Source: Stutzerimonas stutzeri
GTDB taxonomy: Bacteria; Pseudomonadota; Gammaproteobacteria; Pseudomonadales; Pseudomonadaceae
Assembly: GCF_000219605.1 (NCBI RefSeq)
Contig: NC_015740.1
Span: 496,001-560,000 of the forward strand
Direction of reading: 5' to 3'
Length of the DNA stretch: 64,000 nucleotides
Shown here: one piece after another, positions 37,349-48,886 of the stretch
Layout of the letters: every line of letters starts with the position of its first letter
Position numbering within the stretch: position 1 is the first letter of the stretch
Program-made: the position numbers and the translations under genes
Notes under the pieces: model-generated
Database searches by the model: none
The model's input: the letters and a program-made list of their open reading frames with translations, nothing else
What the model was told of the DNA's origin: nothing

Positions 37349-39547
37349 TCAGATCACGTAGTAGCCGGCGCGCGCCAGCGGCAGGCGGCGGATGCGCGTG
37401 CCGTTGGCCGCCGCCAGGGCGTTGACCAGCGCGGGGGCGATCATCGCCGTGCCGGCCTCGCCGACCCCGCCGGGCGCCTCGCGACTTTCGACGATGTAGG
37501 TTTCCACTGGCGGCGCATCACTGATGCGCAACTGCCGGTAGTCATGGAAGTTGGTCTGCTCGACGCGGCCCTCGCGCACGGTGATTTCGTTGAACAGCGC
37601 GGCAGACAGACCGAACAGGGTGCCGCCCTCGATCTGCGACTTGACCGACACCGGGTTCATCACCTGCCCGCAGTCGATGGCCACCACCAGTCGCTTGAGC
37701 CTGATGCCCTTGTCCTCGCTGACCTGCAGCTCGACCACGGTGGCGAGAAAGCTGCCAAAGACCTCCTGCACGGCCACGCCGCGACCGTGCCCGGCCTCGA
37801 GCGGTTCGCCCCAGCCGGCCTTTTCCGCAGCCAGACGCAGAACGCCCTGGGCACGGGGATGGCTGCCGAGCAGGGCCATGCGGTAGTCGACCGGGTCCTG
37901 CTCGGCGCTGCGGGCCACCTCGTCGATGAAGCTTTCCAGCATGTAGGTACTGCGCAGCGGGCCGACGCCGCGCCACCAGGACTGGTGCAGTGCCCGGGGT
38001 GGTACCGGCACGTAGTTCACCCGCAGGTTCGGCATCGCGTAGATCGGATGCATGGCGACTTCCACCGCATCGCCGTCCAGGCCATTCTCCGGCACCGCCT
38101 CGGGCGCGAAACGGGCCAGCACCGAGGCGCCAGCGATGGTGTGGCGCCAGCCCTGCAAGCGACCTTCGGCATCCAGCGCGGCAGCGAAGCGGTCGATGTA
38201 GTGCGGGCGGTACATGTCGTGGGTGGTGTCTTCCTCGCGGGTCCAGGTCAGCTTGATCGGATAATCGACCTGCGCCGCGATCGCCACCGCCTGGCTGATG
38301 AAGTCCACCTCCAGCCGCCGGCCGAAGGCGCCGCCGATGAGCTGGTTGTTGACGATCACCTGCTCGGCCGGGCGCCCGGCGGCCTCGGCGGCGGCCGTCT
38401 GCGCGCGCACCGGCACCTGGGTGCCGACCCACAGCTCGACGGCGTCTGCGCGCACCTCGGCGACGCAGGTCATGGGCTCCAGCGCGGCGTGGGCGAGGAA
38501 GGGCATTTCGTATTCGGCTTCGAAGGTCCTGGCCGCGTCCTTCAGTGCTGCATCGATGTCGCCCTGCTCGTTGGCGATGGCGCCGGGCTTGTCCAGCGCC
38601 TCTCTGATCTCGCGCTCCATCTGCGCCGAGTCGATGCCGGCGTTGTCGCCCAGCGCCCAGTCGATCTCCAGCGCGCGCACGCCAGCGAAGGCAGCCCAGG
38701 TGTGTTCGCCGATGACCGCCACGGCATTGTCCAGCCGCACCACCTCGATCACCCCCGGGATCTGCCGGGCCGCGCGTTCGTCGACCTCGCGCAGGGTGCC
38801 GCCGAGCACCGGGCAGGCGCGGATCGAGGCGTACTTCATGCCCGGCACCACCAGGTCGATGGTGAAGCGCGCGGTGCCGTCGACCTTGGCCGGTGTGTCC
38901 AGGCGCCGGGTCGGCTTGCCGATCAGCCTGAACTGATCGGCCGGCTTGAGCGGAATGTCTTCGGGGACCGGCAACTTCGCGGCGTCCTCGACCAGCTCGC
39001 CATAGCCGAGGCTCTGGCCGTCCGGGCCCAGTACGCGGCCGTTCTCGGCGCGCAGCTGATCGGCGCCCAGCTGCCAGTGCTGGGCCGCGGCCTGAATCAG
39101 CAGCAGGCGCGCCGCCGCGCCGGCCTGGCGCAGCGGCTCCCAGTTGCTGCGGATCGAGGTCGAGCCGCCGGTGGCCTGGAAATTCAGCAGCTTGTCGTTG
39201 TAGATCTGCTCGTTCGGCGGGGCTTCCTTGAGGGTGATCTGCTCGAGGCCGATCTCCAGCTCCTCGGCGACCATCACCGCCAGGCCGCTCTGCGCGCCCT
39301 GGCCCATCTCGATCTTCGGCACGGTGAAGGTGACCTGGCCGTCGCGGTCGATGCTGATGAAGGCATCCAGCGCCGTGGCGTTGGACATCGGCTGGTCTTC
39401 CGGGCCTTCGTTCAGGACCTGCTCGGCGAAGCTGCGCCCGGCGAACGGCAGGGTAAAACCAATCACCAGCCCGCCCAGTGCGAGGCTGCCGACCTTGAGC
39501 AAGGTGCGGCGCGAAGGGGACTGCAGGGTCGTGTCGGGTTGGCTCAT
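37349..39547 (-). CDS. Molybdopterin-binding subunit of a Tat-exported aldehyde/isoquinoline-type dehydrogenase
   Basis: 732-residue large subunit of the xanthine-dehydrogenase superfamily, IorB-like single-chain type. The N-terminus '[26 protein letters not shown]' is a Tat signal, indicating export after cofactor loading. Further on are '[19 protein letters not shown]', '[22 protein letters not shown]' and the C-terminal '[22 protein letters not shown]', whose Glu is the expected catalytic base. Substrate (aldehyde, N-heterocycle or other) cannot be read from sequence. A GAGGAGG ribosome site precedes the ATG. No maturation (XdhC-like) gene is adjacent. Confidence 0.88.
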   Translation of the reverse strand: MSQPDTTLQSPSRRTLLKVGSLALGGLVIGFTLPFAGRSFAEQVLNEGPEDQPMSNATALDAFISIDRDGQVTFTVPKIEMGQGAQSGLAVMVAEELEIGLEQITLKEAPPNEQIYNDKLLNFQATGGSTSIRSNWEPLRQAGAAARLLLIQAAAQHWQLGADQLRAENGRVLGPDGQSLGYGELVEDAAKLPVPEDIPLKPADQFRLIGKPTRRLDTPAKVDGTARFTIDLVVPGMKYASIRACPVLGGTLREVDERAARQIPGVIEVVRLDNAVAVIGEHTWAAFAGVRALEIDWALGDNAGIDSAQMEREIREALDKPGAIANEQGDIDAALKDAARTFEAEYEMPFLAHAALEPMTCVAEVRADAVELWVGTQVPVRAQTAAAEAAGRPAEQVIVNNQLIGGAFGRRLEVDFISQAVAIAAQVDYPIKLTWTREEDTTHDMYRPHYIDRFAAALDAEGRLQGWRHTIAGASVLARFAPEAVPENGLDGDAVEVAMHPIYAMPNLRVNYVPVPPRALHQSWWRGVGPLRSTYMLESFIDEVARSAEQDPVDYRMALLGSHPRAQGVLRLAAEKAGWGEPLEAGHGRGVAVQEVFGSFLATVVELQVSEDKGIRLKRLVVAIDCGQVMNPVSVKSQIEGGTLFGLSAALFNEITVREGRVEQTNFHDYRQLRISDAPPVETYIVESREAPGGVGEAGTAMIAPALVNALAAANGTRIRRLPLARAGYYVI

Positions 39548-39558
39548 CTCGCGCCTCC

Positions 39559-40011
39559 TCATGCCTGGGCGACGCGCTTGATGGCGCTGCGGATGCGGGT
39601 ATAGGTGCAGCAGCGGCAGAGGTTGCCGGCCATGCCCTGGTCGATGGCGCGGTCGTCGGGCTGCGGGTTTTGCTCCAGCAGGGCGACGGCGGACATGATC
39701 TGCCCGCACTGGCAGTAGCCGCACTGCACCACCTCATCCTCCAGCCAGGCCTGTTGCACCTTGCGGCCGAGCTCCGTGTTGCCGATGCGTTCGATGGTCA
39801 CCACCTTGCGGCCCTTCACCTCGCCGACCGGCAAGACGCAGGCGCGCGCCGCCTGGCCGTCCAGGTGCACGGTGCAGGCGCCGCACTGGGCGATACCGCA
39901 GCCGTACTTGCTGCCGGTGAGCCCTAGCACGTCGCGCAGGACCCAGAGCAGGGGCATGTCTTCGGGCACGTCGACCTGCAGGTCGGTGCCGTTGATGGAA
40001 AGCGTCAGCAT
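39559..40011 (-). CDS. [2Fe-2S] subunit of the molybdenum dehydrogenase
   Basis: 150-residue electron-transfer subunit. The plant-type [2Fe-2S] cluster ligands are C38, C43, C46 and C58 ('[22 protein letters not shown]'). The second helical cluster ligands are in 'CGYCQCGQ' (C97, C100) and 'NLCRCC' (C132, C134). This is the normal small-subunit form of IorA/CoxS-type enzymes. It is first in the three-gene unit; the molybdopterin gene follows after 11 bases. It has no Tat signal, so it is probably exported by hitch-hiking on the large subunit. Confidence 0.92.
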   Translation of the reverse strand: MLTLSINGTDLQVDVPEDMPLLWVLRDVLGLTGSKYGCGIAQCGACTVHLDGQAARACVLPVGEVKGRKVVTIERIGNTELGRKVQQAWLEDEVVQCGYCQCGQIMSAVALLEQNPQPDDRAIDQGMAGNLCRCCTYTRIRSAIKRVAQA

Positions 40012-40275
40012 GGAACGGGGACCTCACGTTAGGCTCGGAAACGGCGCGCTTATGTCTGGTTGGATGCGCGCGTTAGATCGAGACAACGGGAGCGGCAAAA
40101 ATCGCGAAATTTTTCTGCTCCGCGCAGCCGGCGCCATGGCATTTGCGAAGCGCTGCCAGCGGTGGAGCGCAGAAAACGGAACGCTGCGGGATTTTTTGCC
40201 GATTTGGACTGCCTTAGTTCTCTGGAGTCGAGCGGGACCCTTCCCTTGTGCAATTCTGTCGATTCGAGAGCTTCG

Positions 40276-40734
40276 ATGACCTGTCTGGATCATTACATGC
40301 GCGCGTTCTGCACGTTGGCGGCCGTCTGGCTGGTGCCGGCCTTCGGCAGCACCTTGCCCGAGCCCGTCGGCCACGTGGCCCGTGTGGAGGGTGCGGCCTT
40401 CGTCAGCAGCCGCGGCCATACCAATGCGGCCAAGGTCGGCCAGGCGATCATCCCGGGCGTTGCCCTGAGCACCGGTGCCGAGGGTGGGCTGGGGGTGATC
40501 ATGGGCGACGGCAGCGTGTTGTCGTTCGGCCCGGACAGCGAGCTGACGCTGGACGATTACCGCTTCGCACCGGCGAGCGATGAGCTGCGTCTGCGCGCGA
40601 CGCTCAACCGCGGCACGCTCAACCTGATCGCTGGCGACATGGCTCGGCTCGATCCCCAGGCCATCGCCGTCGAGACCCCGGAGGGCCGGGTCGGAGTGCG
40701 TGGCGGGCAGGTGCTGCTGAAGGTGAAACCGTGA
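40276..40734 (+). CDS. FecR-domain exported protein
   Basis: 152-residue protein with a short N-terminal hydrophobic segment (AFCTLAAVWLVPAFGS) and a FecR-type beta domain: 'VGHVARVEGAAFVSSRGHTNAAKVGQAIIPGVALSTGAEGGLGVIMGDGSVLSFGPDSELTLDDYRF', then 'LNRGTLNLIAGDMARLDPQAIAVETPEGRVGVRGGQVLLKV'. No sigma factor or TonB receptor is near, so this is the stand-alone secreted FecR type rather than an anti-sigma factor. Starts at 40276 or 40297 are both possible. Its stop overlaps the next gene's GTG. Confidence 0.78.
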   Translation: MTCLDHYMRAFCTLAAVWLVPAFGSTLPEPVGHVARVEGAAFVSSRGHTNAAKVGQAIIPGVALSTGAEGGLGVIMGDGSVLSFGPDSELTLDDYRFAPASDELRLRATLNRGTLNLIAGDMARLDPQAIAVETPEGRVGVRGGQVLLKVKP

Positions 40735-41309
40735 AAGCCCGGTTGATGAGCGGCACGCTGCTGCTGGCAATGGCCGCGCTGGGCGGCTGCGCGCAGCATT
40801 CCTACGTGATGCTGGCGGATGATTCGGGCGGGCGTGGCGCTGCCGTGCTGGGCGACGAACAACGGGTGCTGGACATGCCGGGGCAGGGCATGGCGATTGC
40901 TCCTGGCGGGCAGGCCTTTGCGGTGTCGGACATGCAGCGCAAGGCCGATTTCGCCAAGGCGCTTTCGGCGCAGCCTGCATTGCCGGAGCGTTTCACCTTC
41001 CATCTGGCGCCTTCCGGCGAATTGGATGCCGGTGCGGAGCAGCTGCTGGACAGCGTGCTGCTTGCCGCGCGCCGCCGGGATTATCCGGTGGTCACCGTGA
41101 TCGGCCATACCGACACCCTGGGCCACCGTGCCGCCAACGAGCAGGTCGGCATGCGCCGTGCCCAGCGCATGGCCGAGCTGCTGCGCGCCCGGGGGCTGGA
41201 GGCGATGGAGCTGCGGGTGGAGTCCCACGGCGAGCGCAACCTGCTGGTGGCGACGCCGGATGCCACCGCCGAACCGCGCAATCGGCGGGTCGAGGTGCTG
41301 GTGCGCTGA
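40731..41309 (+). CDS. OmpA-family lipoprotein
   Basis: 192-residue envelope protein starting at GTG and overlapping the preceding stop by four bases (GTGA). A lipoprotein signal ends in LGGC (about residue 17). The C-terminal OmpA-like peptidoglycan-binding domain shows 'VTVIGHTDTLGHRAANEQVGMRRAQRMAELLRARGLEAMELRVESHGERNLLVATPDATAEPRNRRVEVLVR', with the Asp and Arg used to hold diaminopimelate. It is co-translated with the FecR-domain protein, suggesting a joint role at the cell wall. Confidence 0.85.
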   Translation: MKARLMSGTLLLAMAALGGCAQHSYVMLADDSGGRGAAVLGDEQRVLDMPGQGMAIAPGGQAFAVSDMQRKADFAKALSAQPALPERFTFHLAPSGELDAGAEQLLDSVLLAARRRDYPVVTVIGHTDTLGHRAANEQVGMRRAQRMAELLRARGLEAMELRVESHGERNLLVATPDATAEPRNRRVEVLVR

Positions 41310-41349
41310 AGGGCACCGGCGCGGCGCGGGCCACGCCGGCTGGAGCGGG

Positions 41350-41730
41350 TCAGTCGATGACCAGGATCGCGTCCATCTCGACCTGCGCGCCTTTCGGCAG
41401 CGCAGCAACGCCAATGGCGGCGCGCGCCGGATAAGGCTGCTGGCAGTAACGACTCATCACCTCGTTGACGGTGGCGAAGTTGCCGAGGTCGGTGAGGAAA
41501 ATGTTGAGCTTGGCAATGTCCTTCAGCGAGCCGCCAGCCGCTTCGGCCACCGCCTTGAGGTTCTCGAACACCTGCACGGCCTGCGCCTCGAAGCCTTCCA
41601 CCAGCTCCATGGTCTTGGGGTCCAGCGGGATCTGCCCGGACAGGTAGACGGTGTTGCCGGCCTTGATGGCCTGGGAGTAGGTGCCGATGGCGGCCGGGGC
41701 CTTGTCGGTGTTGATCACGGTCTTGCTCAT
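41350..41730 (-). CDS. ridA: RidA family reactive-intermediate deaminase
   Basis: 126-residue RidA (YjgF/YER057c/UK114) protein, which hydrolyses reactive enamine/imine intermediates from PLP enzymes. The signature '[25 protein letters not shown]' and the C-terminal '[25 protein letters not shown]', with the catalytic Arg in PARAAIGV, are present. It follows spoT on the same strand, an order also found, from memory, in P. aeruginosa. An AGGAGTTTCC ribosome region precedes the ATG at 41730; the open frame further upstream is not family-like. Confidence 0.94.
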   Translation of the reverse strand: MSKTVINTDKAPAAIGTYSQAIKAGNTVYLSGQIPLDPKTMELVEGFEAQAVQVFENLKAVAEAAGGSLKDIAKLNIFLTDLGNFATVNEVMSRYCQQPYPARAAIGVAALPKGAQVEMDAILVID

Positions 41731-41886
41731 GGAAACTCCTCTGGGAATTGGGCAACGGGCAGCCAGCATAATGGCTGATGCCGGCAGCGGCCACCCGCGA
41801 CAGTCGTCTGGGTGGACAGGTATCAGGGCAGGCGGGCGCGGGGCGCGGCGGGGCGACAGCACCGCCGCCGTGAGCGGGGTAGGCGA

Positions 41887-43995
41887 TCAGGCCTTGACGC
41901 GGGTGATGCGGGTGACGCCCTTGATGGTGCGCAGCTTCTTGATTACGCGGGCCAGATGCACGCGGTCATGCACACTGACCACCAGCTGGACCACGCTGAT
42001 GCGGCCGTCGCGCTCGTCCATGCCGATCTTCTCGATATTGCCGTCGGCGGCATTGACGCTGCCGGCGAGCAGGGCGATCAGGCCGCGCTGGTGCTCCAGT
42101 TCGACGCGCAGTTCGACGTTGAACTCGCCGGTGACGTCCTTGGACCAGGACAGCTGGATGCACTTGTCCGGATTGTGGCGGACGTCGGCGATGTTCCGGC
42201 AGGTTTCCAGGTGCACCACCATGCCCTTGCCGGCCGACAGGTGCCCGACGATGGGGTCGCCGGGGATCGGTGTGCAGCACTTGGCGTAGTTGAGTACCAA
42301 CCCTTCGGTGCCGCGGATAGCCAGCGGCCCTTCGAGCGCTGGTGCCTGTTCGTCGTCCCGGGCAATCAGACGCCGGGCGATGACATAGGCCATGCGGTTG
42401 CCCAGGCCAATGTCTTCCAGCAGGTCCTCGACGTATTCCATGTGGTATTCGGCAAGCACCTGCTGGATGCGCTCGGGGCTGATCTTGTCCAGGCTTGTCT
42501 CGAAACCGCTGAGGGCCTTGCTCAGCAGCCGCTCGCCGAGATTGATGGACTCCGAGCGGCGCTGCAGCTTGAGCGCATGGCGAATGTGTGTGCGCGCCTT
42601 GCCGGTGACGACGAAATTCAGCCACGCCGGGTTCGGCCGAGCCCCCGGTGCGGTGACGATCTCCACCGTCGAGCCGCTTTCCAGCGGTTGCGACAGCGGC
42701 GCCAGGCGACGGTTGACGCGGCAGGCGATGCAGGTGTTGCCGACATCGGTGTGCACCGCGTAGGCGAAGTCGACCGCGGTGGAACCCTTGGGCAGTTCCA
42801 TGATGCGGCCCTTGGGCGTGAAGACGTAGACCTCGTCCGGGAACAGGTCGATCTTGACGCTCTCGATGAATTCCAGCGAGTTGCCGGCGCGCTGCTGCAG
42901 CTCCAGCACACCCTTGACCCATTGCCGTGCGCGGGCGTGGGTGCCCTTGGGCACTTCATCCTCGTTGGACTTGTACAGCCAGTGCGCAGCGATGCCGTTG
43001 TTGGCCATCTCTTCCATTTCGCGGGTGCGGATCTGGATCTCGATGGGCACGCCGTGCATGCCGAACAGGGTGGTGTGCAGCGACTGGTAACCGTTGGCCT
43101 TGGGGATCGCGATGTAGTCCTTGAATCGCCCTGGAAGCGGCTTGTACAGGCTGTGCACTGCGCCGAGCACGCGGTAGCAGGTATCGACCTTGTCCACCAC
43201 GATACGGAAGGCATAGACGTCCATGATCTCGTGGAACGCCTTGCGCTTGCCGCGCATCTTCTTGTAGATGCTGTACAGGTGCTTCTCGCGACCCAGGACC
43301 TCGCCTTCCAGACCATCGCGCTCGAGGCAGTGAATCAGCGACTGCTCGATCTTCTCGACGATCTCGTTGCGGTTGCCGCGAGCGCGGCGCACCGCGGCGC
43401 GGATACGTTCGGAGCGCATCGGGTGCATGGCTTTGAAGCCGAGGTCCTCGAACTCCACGCGCATCGTGTGCATACCGAGGCGATTGGCGATCGGTGCGTA
43501 GATTTCCAGGGTTTCCTTGGCGATGCGCCGGCGTTTCTCGCCGGCCAGCACCTCCAGGGTGCGCATGTTGTGCAGGCGGTCGGCGAGCTTGACCAGGATC
43601 ACGCGGATGTCGCGGGCCATGGCCATGGCCATCTTCTGGAAATTCTCGGCCTGGGCCTCGGCCTTGGTCTCGAAGTTCATCTGGGTCAGCTTGCTGACCC
43701 CATCGACCAGCTCGGCGACGGTTTCGCCGAACTGGGCGACCAGAGCTTCCTTGGGAATGCCGGTATCCTCGATGACGTCGTGCAGCATCGCGGCCATCAG
43801 GCTCTGATGGTCCATGTGCATGTCGGCGAGGATATTGGCTACCGCGAGGGGATGGGTGACGTAGGCTTCACCGCTGCGCCGGCGCTGCCCGTCATGGGCC
43901 TGCTCGGCATAGAAATAGGCTCGGCGAACCAGGTTGACCTGGTCCGGGCCGAGATAGGTCGACAGGCGATCCGCGAGTGCGTCTATGGCTGGCAA
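41887..43995 (-). CDS. spoT: Bifunctional (p)ppGpp synthetase/hydrolase SpoT
   Basis: 702-residue stringent-response enzyme. The N-terminal HD hydrolase domain includes H72-D73 (MLHDVIEDT). The synthetase domain (about 230-350) includes 'FHEIMDVYAFRIVVDKVDTCYRVLG'. A TGS domain ('VYVFTPKGRIMELPKGSTAVDFAYAVHTDVG') and a C-terminal ACT domain follow. All parts are present at full length. The start is TTG at 43995, with an AGGGAG ribosome site 7 bases away. It is downstream of rpoZ in a gmk-rpoZ-spoT-ridA run. Confidence 0.97.
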   Translation of the reverse strand: MPAIDALADRLSTYLGPDQVNLVRRAYFYAEQAHDGQRRRSGEAYVTHPLAVANILADMHMDHQSLMAAMLHDVIEDTGIPKEALVAQFGETVAELVDGVSKLTQMNFETKAEAQAENFQKMAMAMARDIRVILVKLADRLHNMRTLEVLAGEKRRRIAKETLEIYAPIANRLGMHTMRVEFEDLGFKAMHPMRSERIRAAVRRARGNRNEIVEKIEQSLIHCLERDGLEGEVLGREKHLYSIYKKMRGKRKAFHEIMDVYAFRIVVDKVDTCYRVLGAVHSLYKPLPGRFKDYIAIPKANGYQSLHTTLFGMHGVPIEIQIRTREMEEMANNGIAAHWLYKSNEDEVPKGTHARARQWVKGVLELQQRAGNSLEFIESVKIDLFPDEVYVFTPKGRIMELPKGSTAVDFAYAVHTDVGNTCIACRVNRRLAPLSQPLESGSTVEIVTAPGARPNPAWLNFVVTGKARTHIRHALKLQRRSESINLGERLLSKALSGFETSLDKISPERIQQVLAEYHMEYVEDLLEDIGLGNRMAYVIARRLIARDDEQAPALEGPLAIRGTEGLVLNYAKCCTPIPGDPIVGHLSAGKGMVVHLETCRNIADVRHNPDKCIQLSWSKDVTGEFNVELRVELEHQRGLIALLAGSVNAADGNIEKIGMDERDGRISVVQLVVSVHDRVHLARVIKKLRTIKGVTRITRVKA

Positions 43996-44055
43996 GGTCG
44001 TACTCCCTGCCGGCTGACTTCGATCTTCTCGGTTCGACTTCGACCTGGCATTTAA

Positions 44056-44319
44056 TCAGATGGCCTCGTTCGGCTCTTCCTCGTACTGGGTGAAGAGCGG
44101 TTCATCGTCAACGATTTCGTCCTGAGCAATGACATCGTAGTCGACCAGGCCGGAAGCGATCTCGCGCAGCGCGACAACGGTCGGCTTGTCGTTTTCCCAG
44201 GCCACTTTCGGCTCCTTGCCGCCGGTCGCCAGTTGACGTGCGCGCTTGGTGGCAAGCATGACCAGCTCGAAGCGGTTATCAACGTTGTCCAGGCAGTCTT
44301 CAACGGTAACGCGGGCCAT
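44056..44319 (-). CDS. rpoZ: RNA polymerase omega subunit
   Basis: 87-residue omega subunit that assists RNA polymerase assembly and contributes to a ppGpp site. The N-terminus '[60 protein letters not shown]' is the standard family sequence. It lies between gmk (119-base gap) and spoT (60-base gap) on the same strand. The neighbourhood with spoT is conserved in gammaproteobacteria. Confidence 0.97.
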
Positions 44320-44438
44320 GGTGTTCCTCGTGATCAGTAACGGTAGAGCATGCCCGGATGGGCGAGCGGACGGAGTAGTCTAAAAAATCACCAGCCGTAA
44401 TGGAAGCGCTGTTTCTCAGGCGGTAGCGCCGTGCCGGC

Positions 44439-45984
<1,546 letters not shown>

Positions 45985-46094
45985 CGGGTTAACCTCTCGG
46001 ATGCGGACTGCGAAAGGCGGAGGATTGTAAAGGAAACCGGCAATCGCTGCAGAGACGACCGGACTGTCGCGACCCTTTCCCGGCCAAGGGGCTC

Positions 46095-46100
46095 TATAAT
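46095..46100 (+). promoter_or_regulatory. Probable rph promoter -10 box
   Basis: TATAAT matches the sigma-70 -10 consensus, on the plus strand in the yicC-rph intergenic DNA. No good -35 hexamer is seen 17 bases upstream. A transcript would start near 46107, five bases before the intron. Without the intron the leader to the rph ATG would be about 27 bases. Confidence 0.55.
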
Positions 46101-46105
46101 GCCGC

Positions 46106-46111
46106 TCACAT
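46106..46111 (+). other. Intron-binding site IBS1 (5' exon end)
   Basis: TCACAT, the last six exon bases before the intron's GTGCG start, is exactly complementary to ATGTGA at 46708-46713 (candidate EBS1). Just upstream, ATGCCG (46099-46104) is complementary to CGGCAT at 46560-46565, a possible EBS2. Confidence 0.7.
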
Positions 46112-46707
46112 GTGCGACACGTGTGTACGTGTCGTGGTTGGTCTGGTTCACTGCACCATGGCTCCAAATCCTTTGATATCAAGGGGTTGATGCCTAAAAC
46201 AGCAGTCAATGTACCGGCTTTGCCTGGTAATCCTACGCTTCGGACGCTCTGCGTTTTGTCGAAGCGAGGCAATAAATCTGCATCAATTCGCACCCAAAAT
46301 GGGTCCGCAATGGGGTGTAGAAACCAGAAAGTAGCAATCCAGCCTGGCTCGATTGTTACAAATAATGTCTAACCCATGGGGTGAATTCCGCCCTCTGGGC
46401 AGATTTCGTCCCTCACGTTGGGCATAGAGCCTTTATCACCGTCGTGAGACGTTGGGGGACGTTGAACCAAGCACGGAGCGTCAAGCTCCGAATCGCATTG
46501 CTCAGCTCTGCTTGTTCAGGGAGTACCGAGCCTGGCGTGTACCCGCCAGTTCATTAGATCGGCATGCGTTGGGGGCCAACTCCAAGGTGTGAAGCCTGAT
46601 TAACAATGTCTCGCTCGCAAGAGGGTGTTATCCGGTGACGGAGAACGCTTCGCGTCCGAATTGCACGGACGTGTCGAGGCTAATGACCCAACCCGCATGG
46701 CTAACAC

Positions 46708-46713
46708 ATGTGA
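46708..46713 (+). other. Candidate exon-binding site EBS1 in intron domain I
   Basis: ATGTGA, perfectly complementary to exon bases 46106-46111. This pairing supports both the 5' boundary and the idea that the intron reached this site by normal retrohoming-type recognition. Confidence 0.65.
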
Positions 46714-47099
46714 ATCGTCGCCAGAACCTCCGTAAGCATTGACGGGCCTACGGCAATTATCGGCCCCAGCCAAACGGCAACGCAGTCGGTCATCACAGTA
46801 GGTGAGTGTGATGCGGTACCACGACGACTGCCGGGGGAAAGACGAAGCCTAAACGGGGAATTGATGCGACTCGGGGAACGTGGCAATCCCGACCACTCGC
46901 CTGGCCAGCAACATCGGTCAGGCAGGCAAACCGCAAGGGGCGCTGATGGGTGTGGGGAATGGGAGGATGCAAAAAGCGAAGGGCTACCTGTAATGGGTGG
47001 CATACCGGTTGAGATATTACCGGCAGGGGCAACCCTGGCTGACGTGCATCTGGTTTACGAGCGTAAGAAGAGCCGCTGATTCCAGCGATAACCAAACGA

Positions 47100-47126
47100 C
47101 CCTATGGGCGACTACTGCCCATAGGG
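47100..47126 (+). other. Hairpin just before the maturase ribosome site (domain IV)
   Basis: CCCTATGGGC-gactact-GCCCATAGGG, a perfect 10-base stem, about 30 bases before an AGGAGG-type site and the maturase ATG at 47168. In better studied introns the base of domain IV near the maturase start is where the maturase binds and represses its own translation. That role is inferred here from position only. Confidence 0.5.
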
Positions 47127-48424
47127 GAGTAGTCCGTCCTGAATGTCGTGCATATCAGGAGGACTGTATGAAAACGCAACCAGCAACATCGGTCGCGTCT
47201 GCGTCCTTCGACGGGGTGAAGAACTGGCACGATCTCGATTGGGCCAGAATTCAACAAACCGTTCGGAAAACGCAGCTAAAGATTGCGCAGGCAACTCGGG
47301 AAGGCGACTGGCGCAGGGTTAAACGCCTGCAACGACTGCTGACCCACTCGTTCTATGGTCGCTGTCTGGCCGTAAGACGAGTCACGGAGAACCGGGGTCG
47401 TAAGACGCCGGGTGTCGATGGAGAAACCTGGGGAACGCCTCAGGCCAAGCTCCATGCCGTGGGACGTCTGTCGAAACAACGAGGCTATCGGCCCAGACCG
47501 CTGTGGCGGGTATGGATACCGAAGCCCGGTAAACAGGAGAAACGCCCGCTGGGTATCCCGACGATGTTGGATCGGGCCATGCAGGCGCTGTATCTCCAAG
47601 CGTTGGAGCCTGTCGTGGAAAGCACCAGCGATCCGAAGTCCTATGGATTTCGCCCGGATCGTTCGACTGCTGACGCAATGGTTGAGCTTTTCCACCTGCT
47701 GTCGCCGCAAACGGCGCCGGTCTGGATTCTGGAAGGTGATATCAAAGGGTTCTTCGACAACATTAACCACGAGTGGCTGTGCCGGAATGTCCCGATGGAT
47801 AGGAAGGTGCTGCGCAAATGGTTGAAGGCCGGGGTTATCGACCGGCGACAACTCATGGCTACGGAGGCCGGGACGCCGCAGGGAGGAATTATCTCGCCCT
47901 GTCTGGCAAACGCCACCCTGAATGGTCTGGAGACTCAGCTGAAGCGCCATCTGGCGCAGAAGCTGGGTGCCATGAAGGCCAGGAAGATCAAAGTGCAGTG
48001 TGTGCGCTATGCGGATGACTTCGTCGTGACAGCAGCCTCGAAAGAGCTGTTGGAAGAGGAGGTCAAACCCTGGGTAGAGCAATTCCTGTCGGTACGAGGG
48101 GTTGCGCTGTCACGGGAGAAAACGCAGATCACGCATATCCATCAAGGCTTCGATTTTCTGGGGTGGAATTTCAGGAAGTACGTGCCGAAATCGCCGTATA
48201 GGAACGCCAAGCTGTTGATCAAACCCTCGAAGAAGAACGTCTCGGCGTTCTATCGGAAAGTGCGCGAGATCATCAAAGGCAGCGGGGCTCTGACGCAGGA
48301 TGCGTTGATCGGCCAGCTGAACCCGGTACTGAGAGGGTGGGCGCAATACCACTCCCCGGTCGTGGCAAAACAGACCTTCAGCAAGCTTGATCACTTGGTG
48401 TTCTGGCGACTCTGGAGGTGGGCG

Positions 48425-48429
48425 AAGCG
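48425..48429 (+). repeat. Left target-site duplication of the IS element
   Basis: AAGCG, repeated exactly at 49748-49752 on the other side of the IS. Five bases is the usual duplication length for IS2-group elements. Removing one copy with the IS restores the maturase reading frame. Confidence 0.9.
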
Positions 48430-48499
48430 TGAACGAGCCCCCTGAAACACCGGACACCGTTTCCCCCTTACCATAAGGGATAGGCAAACGGTCGTGTTT

Positions 48500-48886
48500 A
48501 TGACTACCAGCAAAGACAGACATATCGAAGTACTCGGCCAGGAGCGGCGTCGCCGCTGGAGCGTCGAGGAGAAGCTCACCATGGTGCGCGAGAGCCTTGA
48601 GCCCGGGCACAGCGTCTCAGTGGTCGCCCGACGCCACGGCATCAACCCCAACCAGCTGTTTCATTGGCGCAAGCTCTATCAGGATGGCAGCCTGTCGGCA
48701 GTGAGCGCCGGAGAGGCCGTAGTTCCGGCTTCGGAGCTGGCCGATGCGATGAAGCAAATCCGCGAACTGCAACGAATGCTGGGCAAGAAGACTATGGAAG
48801 CGGAGGTGCTCAAGGAAGCTGTGGAGATCGCCCGTTCGCGAAAATGGATTGCGCACTCACCCTTGTTGCCGGGGGACGACCAGTGA
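48500..48886 (+). CDS. IS3-family transposase OrfA (InsC-like)
   Basis: 128-residue DNA-binding protein of the IS element. A helix-turn-helix ('[47 protein letters not shown]') is followed by a leucine-zipper-like helix ('[30 protein letters not shown]'). It ends '[14 protein letters not shown]', nearly the same as IS2 InsC. The end overlaps orfB in the -1 frame; a run of four A (cgAAAAtgg, near 48841) is a possible slip site for making the OrfAB fusion transposase. A GTG two codons earlier is an alternative start. Confidence 0.92.
   Translation: MTTSKDRHIEVLGQERRRRWSVEEKLTMVRESLEPGHSVSVVARRHGINPNQLFHWRKLYQDGSLSAVSAGEAVVPASELADAMKQIRELQRMLGKKTMEAEVLKEAVEIARSRKWIAHSPLLPGDDQ

Noticed and set aside
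37544..39604. A 686-codon open frame antisense to the molybdopterin subunit gene
   Set aside because: Shadow of the strongly biased sense gene, which has a Tat signal and conserved catalytic motifs.
40097..40114. AAAAAT/ATTTTT inverted repeat near 40.1 kb as a terminator or operator
   Set aside because: Weak AT stem in a divergent promoter region with no gene ending there; more likely ordinary promoter AT-richness.
46150..46180. Palindrome TTGATATCAA that looked like a recombinase attachment core
   Set aside because: A single short palindrome with no second copy at the other end of the block and no integrase gene; it lies inside the intron.
46112..46372. Open frame of 86 codons from GTG at the intron's 5' end
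   Set aside because: It starts on the intron's own GTGCG signal and runs through structured domain I RNA; there is no ribosome site or family resemblance.
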